Below, piece after piece: positions 40,223-49,003 of a stretch of 64,000 bases of DNA. The DNA lies in assembly GCA_913047695.1 (NCBI GenBank), contig CAJWUI010000005.1, positions 62,001 to 126,000 of the forward strand. The letters run 5' to 3'. The notes beneath the pieces are model-generated. The model was not told the DNA's origin. It did no database searches and worked only from the letters and a program-made list of their open reading frames with translations. Numbering within the stretch: the stretch's first letter is position 1; each line of letters opens with the position of its first letter. The position numbers and the translations under genes are program-made. Origin of the DNA: an uncultured Bacteroidota bacterium. Its GTDB lineage: Bacteria > Bacteroidota > Bacteroidia > Flavobacteriales > Flavobacteriaceae.

Positions 40223-41404
40223 ATGAAAAAAAGAGTTGTTGTTGGACTTTCGGGGGGAGTAGACTCCAGTGTAGCTGCATATTTCCTAAAACAAGAGGGT
40301 TACGATGTTATAGGTTTATTTATGAAAAATTGGCATGATGAATCTGTTACTATTTCAAATGAATGCCCTTGGCTAGAAGATAGTAATGACGCAATGTTGG
40401 TTGCTGAAAAAATTGGTATTCCATTTCAGACAATTGATTTAAGTAAAGAATATAAAGAACTTATAGTAGACTATATGTTTGATGAATACGCTAAAGGTAG
40501 AACCCCGAATCCTGATATTTTATGTAATAGAGAAATTAAGTTTAATATATTCCTTAATATCGCCCTATCACTTGGGGCAGATTTTATAGCAACAGGGCAT
40601 TATTCCCAAAAAAACGAATTTGTAAATCCATTTGGTGACAAGATATACCGATTAATTGCTGGAATGGATAGCAATAAAGATCAATCTTATTTTCTTTGTC
40701 AGCTTACTCAGGAACAACTTTCTAAAGTGATTTTTCCCATTGGACACCTAATGAAATCAGAGGTGAGAAAAATTGCAAAAAACTTGAACTTAGTAACCTC
40801 AGACAAAAAAGATTCTCAAGGTCTTTGTTTCGTGGGAAAAGTAAGTTTACCTGATTTTTTGCAACAAAAGCTTAAACCTAAAAAAGGTAAAATTATTGAG
40901 ATTCCAGCTGATTTTGAGAGTTATAATACCTCTAATGAAAACTTAGAATCTCTTATTTACCAATCAAAAAAAATTAAGTATTCAATGGAGGATGGTAAAT
41001 TAGTTGGAGAACACCATGGTGCTCATTTTTTTACTATAGGTCAAAGAAAAGGGCTAAGAGTTGGAGGTACTTCTGATCCACTATTTGTTTTGGATACTGA
41101 CGTTAAAACTAATATCATATTTGTTGGACAAGGTAAAAACCACCCTGGTTTATATCGGAAAGCCCTAAAAATTAATACCAATGAAATTCATTGGGTAAGA
41201 AATGATCAAAGGATATTTTCGGGAGAAACACTAGAGGTGATGGCTAGGATTCGTTATCGCCAACCGCTCCAGAAAGCAAGTCTTTATCAAAATGAAGGGG
41301 TGATGTACGTAGTTTTTGAAAAACCACAGTCTTCAATTACTTCAGGACAATTTATAGCTTGGTATAAAAATGATGAATTATTAGGGTCAGGTGTTATCAA
41401 TTAA
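40223..41404 (+). CDS. mnmA: tRNA-specific 2-thiouridylase MnmA
   Basis: Thiolates U34 of tRNA-Lys, -Glu and -Gln. The 393 residues show the PP-loop [16 protein letters not shown], the first catalytic Cys in [18 protein letters not shown], the second catalytic Cys in SQGLCFVGK, and the C-terminal beta-barrel domain ([13 protein letters not shown]). It follows yidC by 26 bases. Its stop codon TAA (41402-41404) lies inside a perfect 13-pair hairpin shared with the convergent DUF255 gene. Confidence 0.96.
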   Translation: MKKRVVVGLSGGVDSSVAAYFLKQEGYDVIGLFMKNWHDESVTISNECPWLEDSNDAMLVAEKIGIPFQTIDLSKEYKELIVDYMFDEYAKGRTPNPDILCNREIKFNIFLNIALSLGADFIATGHYSQKNEFVNPFGDKIYRLIAGMDSNKDQSYFLCQLTQEQLSKVIFPIGHLMKSEVRKIAKNLNLVTSDKKDSQGLCFVGKVSLPDFLQQKLKPKKGKIIEIPADFESYNTSNENLESLIYQSKKIKYSMEDGKLVGEHHGAHFFTIGQRKGLRVGGTSDPLFVLDTDVKTNIIFVGQGKNHPGLYRKALKINTNEIHWVRNDQRIFSGETLEVMARIRYRQPLQKASLYQNEGVMYVVFEKPQSSITSGQFIAWYKNDELLGSGVIN

Positions 41405-41435
41405 GCTTTATTTAGTAAACCAAAATAAAGCTTAA
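41401..41435. terminator. Bidirectional hairpin containing both convergent stop codons
   Basis: TTAAGCTTTATTT (41401-41413) is the exact reverse complement of 41423-41435, with a 9-base loop AGTAAACCA. The mnmA stop (41402-41404) is in the left arm and the DUF255 stop (41432-41434, minus strand) in the right arm. The stem is mostly A:T with a G:C pair core and lacks a long T-tract, so termination efficiency is uncertain. Confidence 0.7.
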
Positions 41436-43552
41436 TTTATTATTTGCTGTAGCGCTTTTGAAACAGATTTTGAGGGGCGTAAACATACTTTGTTTTCACA
41501 AACATAAATCAATGTTTCATCTTTTAAAAAACGATCTTCCAGAAGAGGTAACTTGCTTTCTTTTTCACTGATTTGAAAAAGCACATTGGGAAAATAATTT
41601 TCTTTAATTTTTGTACTTACTTTTCTAGCCTCAGGACCAACGATGATTACCTCTTTAAAGGGAAATAATTCTTTTGCTAATAATTGAGCCCACTGACTAT
41701 AGTCTTTTCCTCTTCCCTCCGCAAAGAATTTGATTATAGCATCCAGCATATTTTTAGCTCTTTTTGTATAGCCTTCATTTTCATATATATGACCTAGTTC
41801 CCACAAATTTTCAGCCATTTTTGAGTTGGCAGAAGCAATTACATTATCATCCAAAGAAATGATTTTTGAGAACAAAACTGGATTTTCGGTAAAAGTAAAA
41901 AATGGGTTTTCATTAGTTTCAAATTTTTTAATGGCAATTTTAGTGATTTTATCAGCTTTTTCTAAATAGTAAGTATTTCCAGTATTTTCATATAAGTCCA
42001 AGGCTGCGGTTATCGTAAATGCGTAATCTTCAAGATTTGCCTCGATCTTAGCCGAGTTAGCTTGATAAGTATGCATTAAGCCACTTTTATTAAATAAATT
42101 TTTATCAATAAATTCAAAAGTTTCTTTAGCTTGAACTAAGAATTTGTCATCTTTAAATGCTTCAAATGCGTCAATTAATCCCGATATAATTTGTCCATTC
42201 CACGAAGTGATTATTTTCTTATCGATCATCGGAAACTCTCTTTCGTTTTGAATTATTTTAAAACGACGTTCCCAATCCAACTTTTTTTTATTTAGTTCTA
42301 GTTCATTAATTCTAAATCTACTCATTATCCCTTCTGTATAACTTACATTTCTCAAATGGTATTGAAAATCTAAAGATGGATCATCAAGATCAATTTGATA
42401 AACTTCTAAGAATAGCTCTAGATCCTCACTACCAACTTTTAAAATTTCATCTTTGTTGAAAGTGTAATAACGTCCTTCTCCATCTTTGTTGTCAGCGTCA
42501 ATTGCTGAGAAATATCCTCCTTCACTATTTCTCATTCTATTTTGTAAAAAACTGAACGTTTTATTTACTGTAGATTTAAATTGCGGATTTTTATACTCTT
42601 TGTAAGCGTTTGAGTATAAAGTTAATAGTTGTGCATTGTCATAGAGCATTTTTTCAAAGTGAGGAATTTTCCATTCTGGGTCCACTGTATAGCGATAAAA
42701 CCCTCCTTCCAAATGATCAACAATTCCACTCAAAGAAATATTTAGAAGTGATTTTTCAAAATAGTCACTAATTTTTTCATCTTTATTAAGCTTTTGAAAT
42801 TGCAGAATATAGTTAAATTTCACTGGGATTATAAACTTTTGGTTTTGTACCTCTCCTCCGTTAATTTTGTCCCAGCTTTTAGACCAAATTTCCATTTCTT
42901 TTTCGAGAATTTTATTTTCAAAAGCGGGAGGATCTTCTGTGTAACTAAAACTATTTACTTCTTGTATTCCTTTCTCTATTTTTTCGGCGATTGCATAAAG
43001 TTTTGTATTATTATTTTCATAGAGTTGTTGTATTTTTCCCAACACCTCTAACCACTGTTTTTTGCTATGATAGGTACCACCGTAAACAGGTCTTCCATCA
43101 GGTAAACAAACTACATTTAGTGGCCATCCACCACTTCCAGTTATCATCTGTGTTGCGGTCATGTAAATATTGTCAATCTCAGGGTTTTCCTCTCGATCTA
43201 CTTTTATAGCAACGAAATTCGTATTCATATAATCAGCTACCTCATTATCTTCGAAAGTTTCCTCTTCCATTACATGGCACCAATGACAGCTAGAATAGCC
43301 TATACTTACAATAAGTAATTTTTTATCAGAATTTAATTTTTTGTAAAGGTCTTCATCCCAGCGTTGCCAATATACTGGGTTTTCAGCGTGTTGGATTAAA
43401 TAAGCACTGGTTTCAGTCTTTAAATTGTTTTGATTCAATTTTCTATCCGACAAACATGAAAAAAATATACTTAGCATTGGGATGAAAAAAAAATAATAAG
43501 TGATCAATTTGTAGTAGTTAGAAGCTAGACAAATTTCATTCTTTTTATTCAT
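41432..43552 (-). CDS. DUF255 thioredoxin-domain lipoprotein (YyaL/SPATA20-like)
   Basis: A 706-residue protein with an N-terminal thioredoxin-like DUF255 domain (SYSSCHWCHVMEEETF-like segment GYSSCHWCHVMEEETF) and a C-terminal alpha/alpha-barrel related to N-acylglucosamine epimerases/six-hairpin glycosidases (TSWNGQIISGLIDAF, HFEKMLYDNAQLL). Most family members are cytoplasmic, but this one has a signal peptide with lipobox FFSC about residue 33, implying an envelope location. Start chosen at ATG 43552, which overlaps the NHL gene's stop by 8 bases; an in-frame upstream TTG-type start would lie deeper in that gene. Function is not established for the family. Confidence 0.85.
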   Translation of the reverse strand: MNKKNEICLASNYYKLITYYFFFIPMLSIFFSCLSDRKLNQNNLKTETSAYLIQHAENPVYWQRWDEDLYKKLNSDKKLLIVSIGYSSCHWCHVMEEETFEDNEVADYMNTNFVAIKVDREENPEIDNIYMTATQMITGSGGWPLNVVCLPDGRPVYGGTYHSKKQWLEVLGKIQQLYENNNTKLYAIAEKIEKGIQEVNSFSYTEDPPAFENKILEKEMEIWSKSWDKINGGEVQNQKFIIPVKFNYILQFQKLNKDEKISDYFEKSLLNISLSGIVDHLEGGFYRYTVDPEWKIPHFEKMLYDNAQLLTLYSNAYKEYKNPQFKSTVNKTFSFLQNRMRNSEGGYFSAIDADNKDGEGRYYTFNKDEILKVGSEDLELFLEVYQIDLDDPSLDFQYHLRNVSYTEGIMSRFRINELELNKKKLDWERRFKIIQNEREFPMIDKKIITSWNGQIISGLIDAFEAFKDDKFLVQAKETFEFIDKNLFNKSGLMHTYQANSAKIEANLEDYAFTITAALDLYENTGNTYYLEKADKITKIAIKKFETNENPFFTFTENPVLFSKIISLDDNVIASANSKMAENLWELGHIYENEGYTKRAKNMLDAIIKFFAEGRGKDYSQWAQLLAKELFPFKEVIIVGPEARKVSTKIKENYFPNVLFQISEKESKLPLLEDRFLKDETLIYVCENKVCLRPSKSVSKALQQIIN

Positions 43553-44759
43553 TATTAATTTTCCGTTTTTGAATACGATTATTTTTTGCGTCGGCAATGA
43601 TTAAATCTCCCATTACATCAACTGCAGTTTGATATGGTTGAGAAAGTTTATCCACATCATCTTTGATTGATTCGTTGGTCGAAATTACCTCAATATTTTC
43701 TGAATCGATATCGTATCGTATTATTCTTTTTGAATGATAATCCGTGATATAGAGATGAGATTCATTAACTAAACTAATACAACTAAAGTAACTAGTTTCA
43801 AAACCAGATTTAAAATCCTTGCCTGAAATTAATGTTTTACCTTCAGTAGAGCCCTTTTCCCAAAGCTGGACTCGATGGTTGTATGTATCAGCTATATAAA
43901 GGTCTCCCTTTTTATTTACAGCCACACCCATTGGAATAGCAAGTTGATTAGCACCAGCACCCTCTCCATTTCCTCCTGCAACTATTTCACCTTCTGAAGC
44001 TCCTGGATTCCACTTGGTAACTCTATGGTTGCTTAGTTCCGATATATAAATAGCTCCAGATTCGTCAACAGCAATACCAAATGGATTATGTAATTGATTA
44101 AGTCCTTTTCCCATACCGTTACCGCCTGCTACAGTCTTTCCGGTGAGTCCACCATATTCCCATTTCTGAACTCTATTATTACCTGTATCAGCGATATATA
44201 AGTTTCCTTGACTATCAATATCAATTTTACCAGGCTCTTCAAGTTGGGTTTGGCTATCACCAAAACCATTTCCACCAGCAGCAGTTATTCCAACCGTAGC
44301 ACCTGGTCTCCATCTTTGAATTCGATGGTTGTACATATCACTTACATACAAATCTCCTGACGGATCTAAAGCAATTCCTGTTGGATAATAAAGTTGATCT
44401 AATTCAGTACCTCTTCCGTTCCCTCCTGCAATAGTTCTCACCTTGAAAGTATCTCTTTTGAATACTGCCCTTATTGCAAGATTATCATAAAAAGAAATTG
44501 CAGTTGGATTATCTATACTATTTATTGCTCCCTCCCATCGATCAAACATCCAACCAGGCTCAGGTCTCGCATATATTGTTTTAATAGTAAATGGAGCATA
44601 ATTTCCTTGACTCGGTATAATTTTGCCATTGTCATCGCTTGGCCACACTTCAGTTCGTAATTTATAAATGGTAGATTCTTTCTCACTTTCCTCAACAGAA
44701 CATGCTGCTAACAGAAAAAAAATTGTCAGTAAGTATATATGATAAGCTCCTATCTTCAT
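43545..44759 (-). CDS. NHL-repeat beta-propeller lipoprotein with a Bacterial-repeat (InlB-type) segment
   Basis: A 404-residue lipoprotein (lipobox FLLAACS at residues about 15-20). Residues about 30-100 resemble the Listeria-Bacteroides type repeat (PEPGWMFDRWEGAI, AIRAVFKRD). From about 105 follow NHL repeats, each with a recurring AGGNG turn and NHR-type end motif (GDLYVSDMYNHRIQRW, GNLYIADTGNNRVQKW, GAIYISELSNHRVTKW, GDLYIADTYNHRVQLW), forming a beta-propeller. Such propellers bind proteins or glycans; the target is unknown. It shares its direction with the DUF255 gene, overlapping by 8 bases. Confidence 0.87.
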   Translation of the reverse strand: MKIGAYHIYLLTIFFLLAACSVEESEKESTIYKLRTEVWPSDDNGKIIPSQGNYAPFTIKTIYARPEPGWMFDRWEGAINSIDNPTAISFYDNLAIRAVFKRDTFKVRTIAGGNGRGTELDQLYYPTGIALDPSGDLYVSDMYNHRIQRWRPGATVGITAAGGNGFGDSQTQLEEPGKIDIDSQGNLYIADTGNNRVQKWEYGGLTGKTVAGGNGMGKGLNQLHNPFGIAVDESGAIYISELSNHRVTKWNPGASEGEIVAGGNGEGAGANQLAIPMGVAVNKKGDLYIADTYNHRVQLWEKGSTEGKTLISGKDFKSGFETSYFSCISLVNESHLYITDYHSKRIIRYDIDSENIEVISTNESIKDDVDKLSQPYQTAVDVMGDLIIADAKNNRIQKRKINNE

Positions 44760-44778
44760 TTATCCTTCTCAATATCTA

Positions 44779-44798
44779 TACAATTACTGATAATTGTA
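44779..44798. repeat. 20-bp inverted repeat in a divergent promoter region
   Basis: TACAATTA-CTGA-TAATTGTA, perfect 8-base arms, lies in the 69-base gap between the NHL lipoprotein gene (minus) and the small secreted protein gene (plus). The position suits an operator acting on both, but no regulator is known. Confidence 0.45.
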
Positions 44799-44828
44799 AG
44801 ATTTTCTAAATTTAATTAAATTTATTAG

Positions 44829-45233
44829 ATGATAAGAAGTTACTCGAAGTTTTATCTATTATTTTTACTTATAGTATTTTTTAATTTTAGTCCTTTGTTC
44901 TCTCAGGATACAACTATGACGCCTGAATTCTTTATTTTTTCATGGCAAAAGGCCAATGGTGATGAATATAAAATACCAGTTAAAAATAATTTGGATATTA
45001 ATATAGAACAACAAAAAGTCAACAGAGTTTTGATGCAAATTTTATTAAAATCCTTAATAAGGAGTAAAGATTTTGAATTTTTTAATCCTATTGGATTTAC
45101 TTTAATTCCAGAAGAAAAAAATATGGTTGCACAATTAATATTCAATAAATTACTAGCTAACGGCGAAACAGAGGAACTTACTGATTATTTTGTCTTTGAC
45201 ACTTATGGTAATATATTAGATATTGATTATTAG
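44829..45233 (+). CDS. Small secreted protein, unknown function
   Basis: A 134-residue protein with a clear signal peptide (YLLFLLIVFFNFSPLFSQ) and no recognised domain. The mature part is about 110 residues, mixed alpha/beta in composition, with SWQKANGDEYKIP, LKSLIRSKDFEFFNPIGF and a C-terminal DYFVFDTYGNILDIDY. It contains no Cys. It is the only plus-strand gene within a minus-strand block and lies between the NHL lipoprotein and a small lipoprotein. TAAATTTA (44817-44824), one base off the -7 consensus, ends 4 bases before its ATG. I do not recognise the family. Confidence 0.65.
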   Translation: MIRSYSKFYLLFLLIVFFNFSPLFSQDTTMTPEFFIFSWQKANGDEYKIPVKNNLDINIEQQKVNRVLMQILLKSLIRSKDFEFFNPIGFTLIPEEKNMVAQLIFNKLLANGETEELTDYFVFDTYGNILDIDY

Positions 45234-45237
45234 AAAA

Positions 45238-45615
45238 TTAATTTTTTTCAATACGTGTGAAAAATGTTTGCCCCCCCTCATCAATCACTTTTATCCTATT
45301 TTTATCTAAAGGTAAAAATCGAAAAACAGTTTTTTTAGGCTGTTTATCAATAGTCACTATAAAAGTGTCTATTTCTCTTCCTTTTCGAATTTCATCCAAG
45401 TTCCATTTTCCTATTTGGGCGAGACTATCAAGTTGATAACTATAGCGATTGAAATAGTACGTAGTCTTTCCGTTTTCTTCAAAACGAATAAACGATTGTA
45501 GTGTAGGATTATCTATTCTCCACTCACCAACTAAATAGCTTTTAAATTTATTTGATTTTTGATTTGTACACCTTATAGATAGAATTAACGACAAAAAAAA
45601 TAAAATAAATCGCAT
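45238..45615 (-). CDS. Small lipocalin-like lipoprotein
   Basis: A 125-residue predicted lipoprotein: signal MRFILFFLSLILSIRC with the lipid-anchored Cys about residue 16. The mature part (LVGEWRIDNPTLQSFIRFEENGK, IGKWNLDE) has the GEW/GKW strands typical of small lipocalin-like or DUF4488/DUF5004-type beta-barrels of Bacteroidota, but the precise family is unsure. The ATG shares its A with the stop codon of the upstream FG-GAP gene (TGATG), so translation is coupled and the two proteins probably act together on the cell surface. Confidence 0.7.
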   Translation of the reverse strand: MRFILFFLSLILSIRCTNQKSNKFKSYLVGEWRIDNPTLQSFIRFEENGKTTYYFNRYSYQLDSLAQIGKWNLDEIRKGREIDTFIVTIDKQPKKTVFRFLPLDKNRIKVIDEGGQTFFTRIEKN

Positions 45616-48600
45616 CAATTGATCTTAATTTTTTGAAGAGCCTGATTGTTTGAAGCTACTAACAAATATCTTTCATTACCAACATTCATTAACTTTATAT
45701 TTCTTACATCTCCTCTCATGACCAGTCCACTATTTCTGGGCACTTGGGAAGAAAAGCCATTATCTCCATCACCTTTTAACCAAAGCCCATAACTAGCGTC
45801 ATTTCTAGGGGTTTCCACCTCTGAATTATATAGATTTCCTCCAATTATAAGATCTAGGTTTCCATCTTTATCTACATCCTCAACAACTATTGAATTTATA
45901 TTTGAAAATTGAGCCTGGTAGGGAAGAGGTTTAGCCGTAAATATCCCATCATTATTTTCTAAATATATACTTGCAAAAGATGTGATTTCATATTTCAGAG
46001 ACTCATTCAGCATTTGATCTGTGTATATCTCATTAAGTGAGGCACTTGCAAAACTATTATAGTTTTTGAATTTATCTTTTATAGCTGGCATTTGTTGAGA
46101 AGAGCACTGTCGACCTCTAACAGGATACTCTGTCTCGCCTGATTCATAGCTTAAAACAATATCATAAGTTGCATTTTTATCAAAATCATTCAAGTAGATC
46201 CTAAATGGTTTTTCGTTTGATGCTTGGTATTTGTAATTTAATCCTAGATTACCAACAATAAGATCCATATCTCCGTCATTGTCAAAATCACCTTTTTCAA
46301 TGTCGTTCCACCATCCCCGCTTTTCAGATTTAAAGACTTCAATAGTTATCTCTGAAAAAGAATTTCCTTTATTATTTTTAAAAAAATGGATGGGCATCCA
46401 TTCTCCAGTTACAACCAGATCATCCCACATGTCACCGTCAATATCTAACCATGTTGAAGTGGTTACTAAACCAATATTTTTTAGTGCCTTATTTTTTTCA
46501 TTGGTAACATCAACAAATTTAATATTACCTAAAGAACTTTGATTTTCTAAAATTCTTGAACTTGATGGATATGGATATTTTTTTGGACTAAGTCTACCAC
46601 CCACAAAAAGATCTATATCTCCGTCCTGGTCATAATCATGAGATGAAACTTCAAGACCACTAATCCTTGCATTTGGTATTGCAGTTTTGTTTCTTTCAAA
46701 ATTTAGATTGCCTTTATTTTCGTAAAAACGATCTTCATAACCTTGTGACCCCTCATTAAATTCATTTCCACCACTTGCAATATAAATATCATTGTCACCG
46801 TCATTATCTGCATCAAAAATTTCGATACCTAGGTCTTCATAAAATTTATCTTTTTCAAATATTGGAATGTTAATTTTTTTGAAAGATCTATCCTCTTGTT
46901 GAATAAAAATTCCTGGTGCTTGTGCTATCGCTCCCCCAATAATATAATCCTCCCTGCTATCGTTATTTAAGTCTCCTACAGCTAAAGCTGGCCCCAAAGT
47001 AGAGTTTTTGTGAGGTAGTAATATCTCATCCTTAAAATCGTCATATGGGTTTTCTTTATGAACAAATGGATCATTTTGAACTATAGTTTCGAATTGTTTT
47101 ATTTCATTTGACTTGTCGTTTGACTCAGGGATTTTAGCTGAACCTTTTTTGTAAACCACTTCATTGTATTCATTAATAGATAAATTATCTAATTTAGTTC
47201 GATTACCATCAGGCCATTCAACAACAACCTCATCAAGTTTTGTATCATTTCCTATTCCAAAGTGGATTCTTGGTGAAACCGATGATAAATATCCTCTACT
47301 TAGGTTAAGTTCCTGCATTTGGTATTTCCCTGAAGATTTTATATGTACTCTAGCGCCAATTGGAATTTGTTTATCCTTACCCTGCAACTTAAACCCTATA
47401 AAATTTGAATTGGTATTATTATTATTTCTATATATACTAGAATAGTCTTCAAGATTATTGACCACAAGATCTAAATCCCCATCATTATCGAGATCACTGT
47501 AAACAACACCATTCGAAAATGTTTTTTCACCTAATCCCCATTCTTTATTTCTATTTACAAATCCATTGTCTTGCTGATTTTGAAATAAATAGTTTGAAAG
47601 TTTTTCAGAAGGCATCTTTTCTAAATAAGACAATAGTTTTACTTCTTCTTCTTTATTTTTAAAATCAGGATCATTTTCCATCTTATTAAAAAACTCTCGA
47701 TGTTGATTATAAAAGTCTTTGTTATTTACATCACGTCGGATTCCATTAGTAACGTACAAATCTTTCCACCCGTCATTATCAAAATCAGCAAATAATCCAC
47801 CCCAGCTCCAATCCGTCGACGAAACGCCACTCCATCGAGCAACATTACTAAAAGCTGGAGAAGAAGAATTATTAAGATTTCCCTGGTTTAATTGCATTGA
47901 GTTTTGCATATATTGATGATGCAGTCCAAGTGCTACAGATTGATAAAATACTTCAGGGTCCATTGATGACATGTTTGCCTTGGATCTGAAGTTATCAGCA
48001 GCATTCATATCCAATTGAAAAATATCTACCCATCCGTCATTGTTAAAATCAGCAGAATCAACTCCCATTCCAAAAAATGATGTTTGTTTAAGGGAATTTA
48101 AAATATCATTTGTAAATGTACCGTCTCCATTATTTATATACATAAAATCTGGGGCATTAAAGTCATTAGAAATGTATATATCAGAATAACTATCATTATT
48201 AAAGTCTGAAGCCACAACACCGAGACTCAATCCAAAGTTACTTACACCTGATTCCTTTGTTACATCTGTAAAATAATTTCCATCATTGCGGTAAAGGTGA
48301 TCTGAATCTCGATCTTCGTGGTTGTCAATCATATATTTGTAGTAATCAACGGGGGCTGTAAAACTGGTAGGAGGATAATTAGCAACATATAAGTCTAAAT
48401 CACCGTCTTTATCATAATCAAAAAACGTAGAATGCATGCTGTAGCCGTCATCATCTATCCTATAAGTTTTTGCCATTTCAGTGAATGTATTGTCCTGATT
48501 ATTCACATACAAAACATTATTATTGGGTTCATTTTCACCCCCAACAGCGATGTATATATCTAAAAAACCGTCGTTATTGATATCAACTAGGCTGACACCT

Positions 48601-48929
48601 GAATACCATCTGTTGTCTCCTTCAATTCCTGCAGATTTACTAATATCTTTAAACTTAAAATCTCCTAAATTTAGGTACAGTTTATTGGGTACCATATTAC
48701 CAGTAAAGAATAGATCTTCAAGACCATCATTGTTAAAATCTCCAGCAGCCACCCCACCACCTAAATACATGTAGGGATAAGTAAAGTAATTGCTCTTATT
48801 GGTCTCGTAGAGTTTATTAACAAAATCAATATTAGTTTCCGAATGACCTAATTTTGTGAACTGTTTCTTTTCAGATACGCATGATAATACAAAAAATAAA
48901 ATAGCAATTAATACATATATCCTCTTCAT
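45615..48929 (-). CDS. Large FG-GAP/VCBS-repeat lipoprotein with ASPIC/UnbV domain
   Basis: An 1104-residue lipoprotein (signal MKRIYVLIAILFFVLSC). It has two sets of FG-GAP/VCBS repeats (recurring GDFNNDGLEDLFFTGN, VDINNDGFLDIYI, YDKDGDLDLYVAN), with Ca-binding DxDxDG-like loops, forming beta-propellers, separated by an ASPIC/UnbV-type region (GARVHIKSSGKYQMQELN, VVEWPDGN). Proteins of this type are regularly found beside SusC/SusD pairs in marine Flavobacteria, where a role in binding glycans or proteins at the surface is suspected. An upstream TTG is ignored in favour of ATG 48929. A terminator separates it from susD, so it is expressed by read-through or from the -7 box at 48944-48951. 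Confidence 0.9.
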   Translation of the reverse strand: MKRIYVLIAILFFVLSCVSEKKQFTKLGHSETNIDFVNKLYETNKSNYFTYPYMYLGGGVAAGDFNNDGLEDLFFTGNMVPNKLYLNLGDFKFKDISKSAGIEGDNRWYSGVSLVDINNDGFLDIYIAVGGENEPNNNVLYVNNQDNTFTEMAKTYRIDDDGYSMHSTFFDYDKDGDLDLYVANYPPTSFTAPVDYYKYMIDNHEDRDSDHLYRNDGNYFTDVTKESGVSNFGLSLGVVASDFNNDSYSDIYISNDFNAPDFMYINNGDGTFTNDILNSLKQTSFFGMGVDSADFNNDGWVDIFQLDMNAADNFRSKANMSSMDPEVFYQSVALGLHHQYMQNSMQLNQGNLNNSSSPAFSNVARWSGVSSTDWSWGGLFADFDNDGWKDLYVTNGIRRDVNNKDFYNQHREFFNKMENDPDFKNKEEEVKLLSYLEKMPSEKLSNYLFQNQQDNGFVNRNKEWGLGEKTFSNGVVYSDLDNDGDLDLVVNNLEDYSSIYRNNNNTNSNFIGFKLQGKDKQIPIGARVHIKSSGKYQMQELNLSRGYLSSVSPRIHFGIGNDTKLDEVVVEWPDGNRTKLDNLSINEYNEVVYKKGSAKIPESNDKSNEIKQFETIVQNDPFVHKENPYDDFKDEILLPHKNSTLGPALAVGDLNNDSREDYIIGGAIAQAPGIFIQQEDRSFKKINIPIFEKDKFYEDLGIEIFDADNDGDNDIYIASGGNEFNEGSQGYEDRFYENKGNLNFERNKTAIPNARISGLEVSSHDYDQDGDIDLFVGGRLSPKKYPYPSSSRILENQSSLGNIKFVDVTNEKNKALKNIGLVTTSTWLDIDGDMWDDLVVTGEWMPIHFFKNNKGNSFSEITIEVFKSEKRGWWNDIEKGDFDNDGDMDLIVGNLGLNYKYQASNEKPFRIYLNDFDKNATYDIVLSYESGETEYPVRGRQCSSQQMPAIKDKFKNYNSFASASLNEIYTDQMLNESLKYEITSFASIYLENNDGIFTAKPLPYQAQFSNINSIVVEDVDKDGNLDLIIGGNLYNSEVETPRNDASYGLWLKGDGDNGFSSQVPRNSGLVMRGDVRNIKLMNVGNERYLLVASNNQALQKIKIN

Positions 48930-48943
48930 AATCAATATTTTTT

Positions 48944-48951
48944 CAAAAATA
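48944..48951 (-). promoter_or_regulatory. -7 box for the FG-GAP lipoprotein gene, merged with a terminator T-tract
   Basis: On the minus strand the sequence is TATTTTTG (exact TANNTTTG), whose first T is the end of the T-tract of the susD terminator. It lies 14 bases upstream of the ATG at 48929. No -33 TTG is found in the hairpin. Confidence 0.4.
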
Positions 48952-48982
48952 AAAAAACCCCACTATTTTGTGGGGTTTTTTT
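48951..48982 (-). terminator. Intrinsic terminator after susD
   Basis: CCCCAC (48958-48963), loop TATTTT, GTGGGG (48970-48975), flanked by A7 and T7, so it can act on either strand. It follows the susC-susD transcript and precedes the FG-GAP gene, allowing a step-down in expression within the cluster. Confidence 0.88.
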
Positions 48983-49003
48983 AACACTATATTTAACTAA
49001 AAT

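Noticed and set aside
43853-44460. Repeated AGGNG-coding segments as a DNA repeat or CRISPR-like array
   Set aside because: They are protein-level NHL repeats; the DNA copies are diverged and in frame.
45615-48929. Possible frame break or fusion in the very large FG-GAP lipoprotein
   Set aside because: The frame is continuous and two repeat blocks flanking a UnbV-like region are usual for this family.
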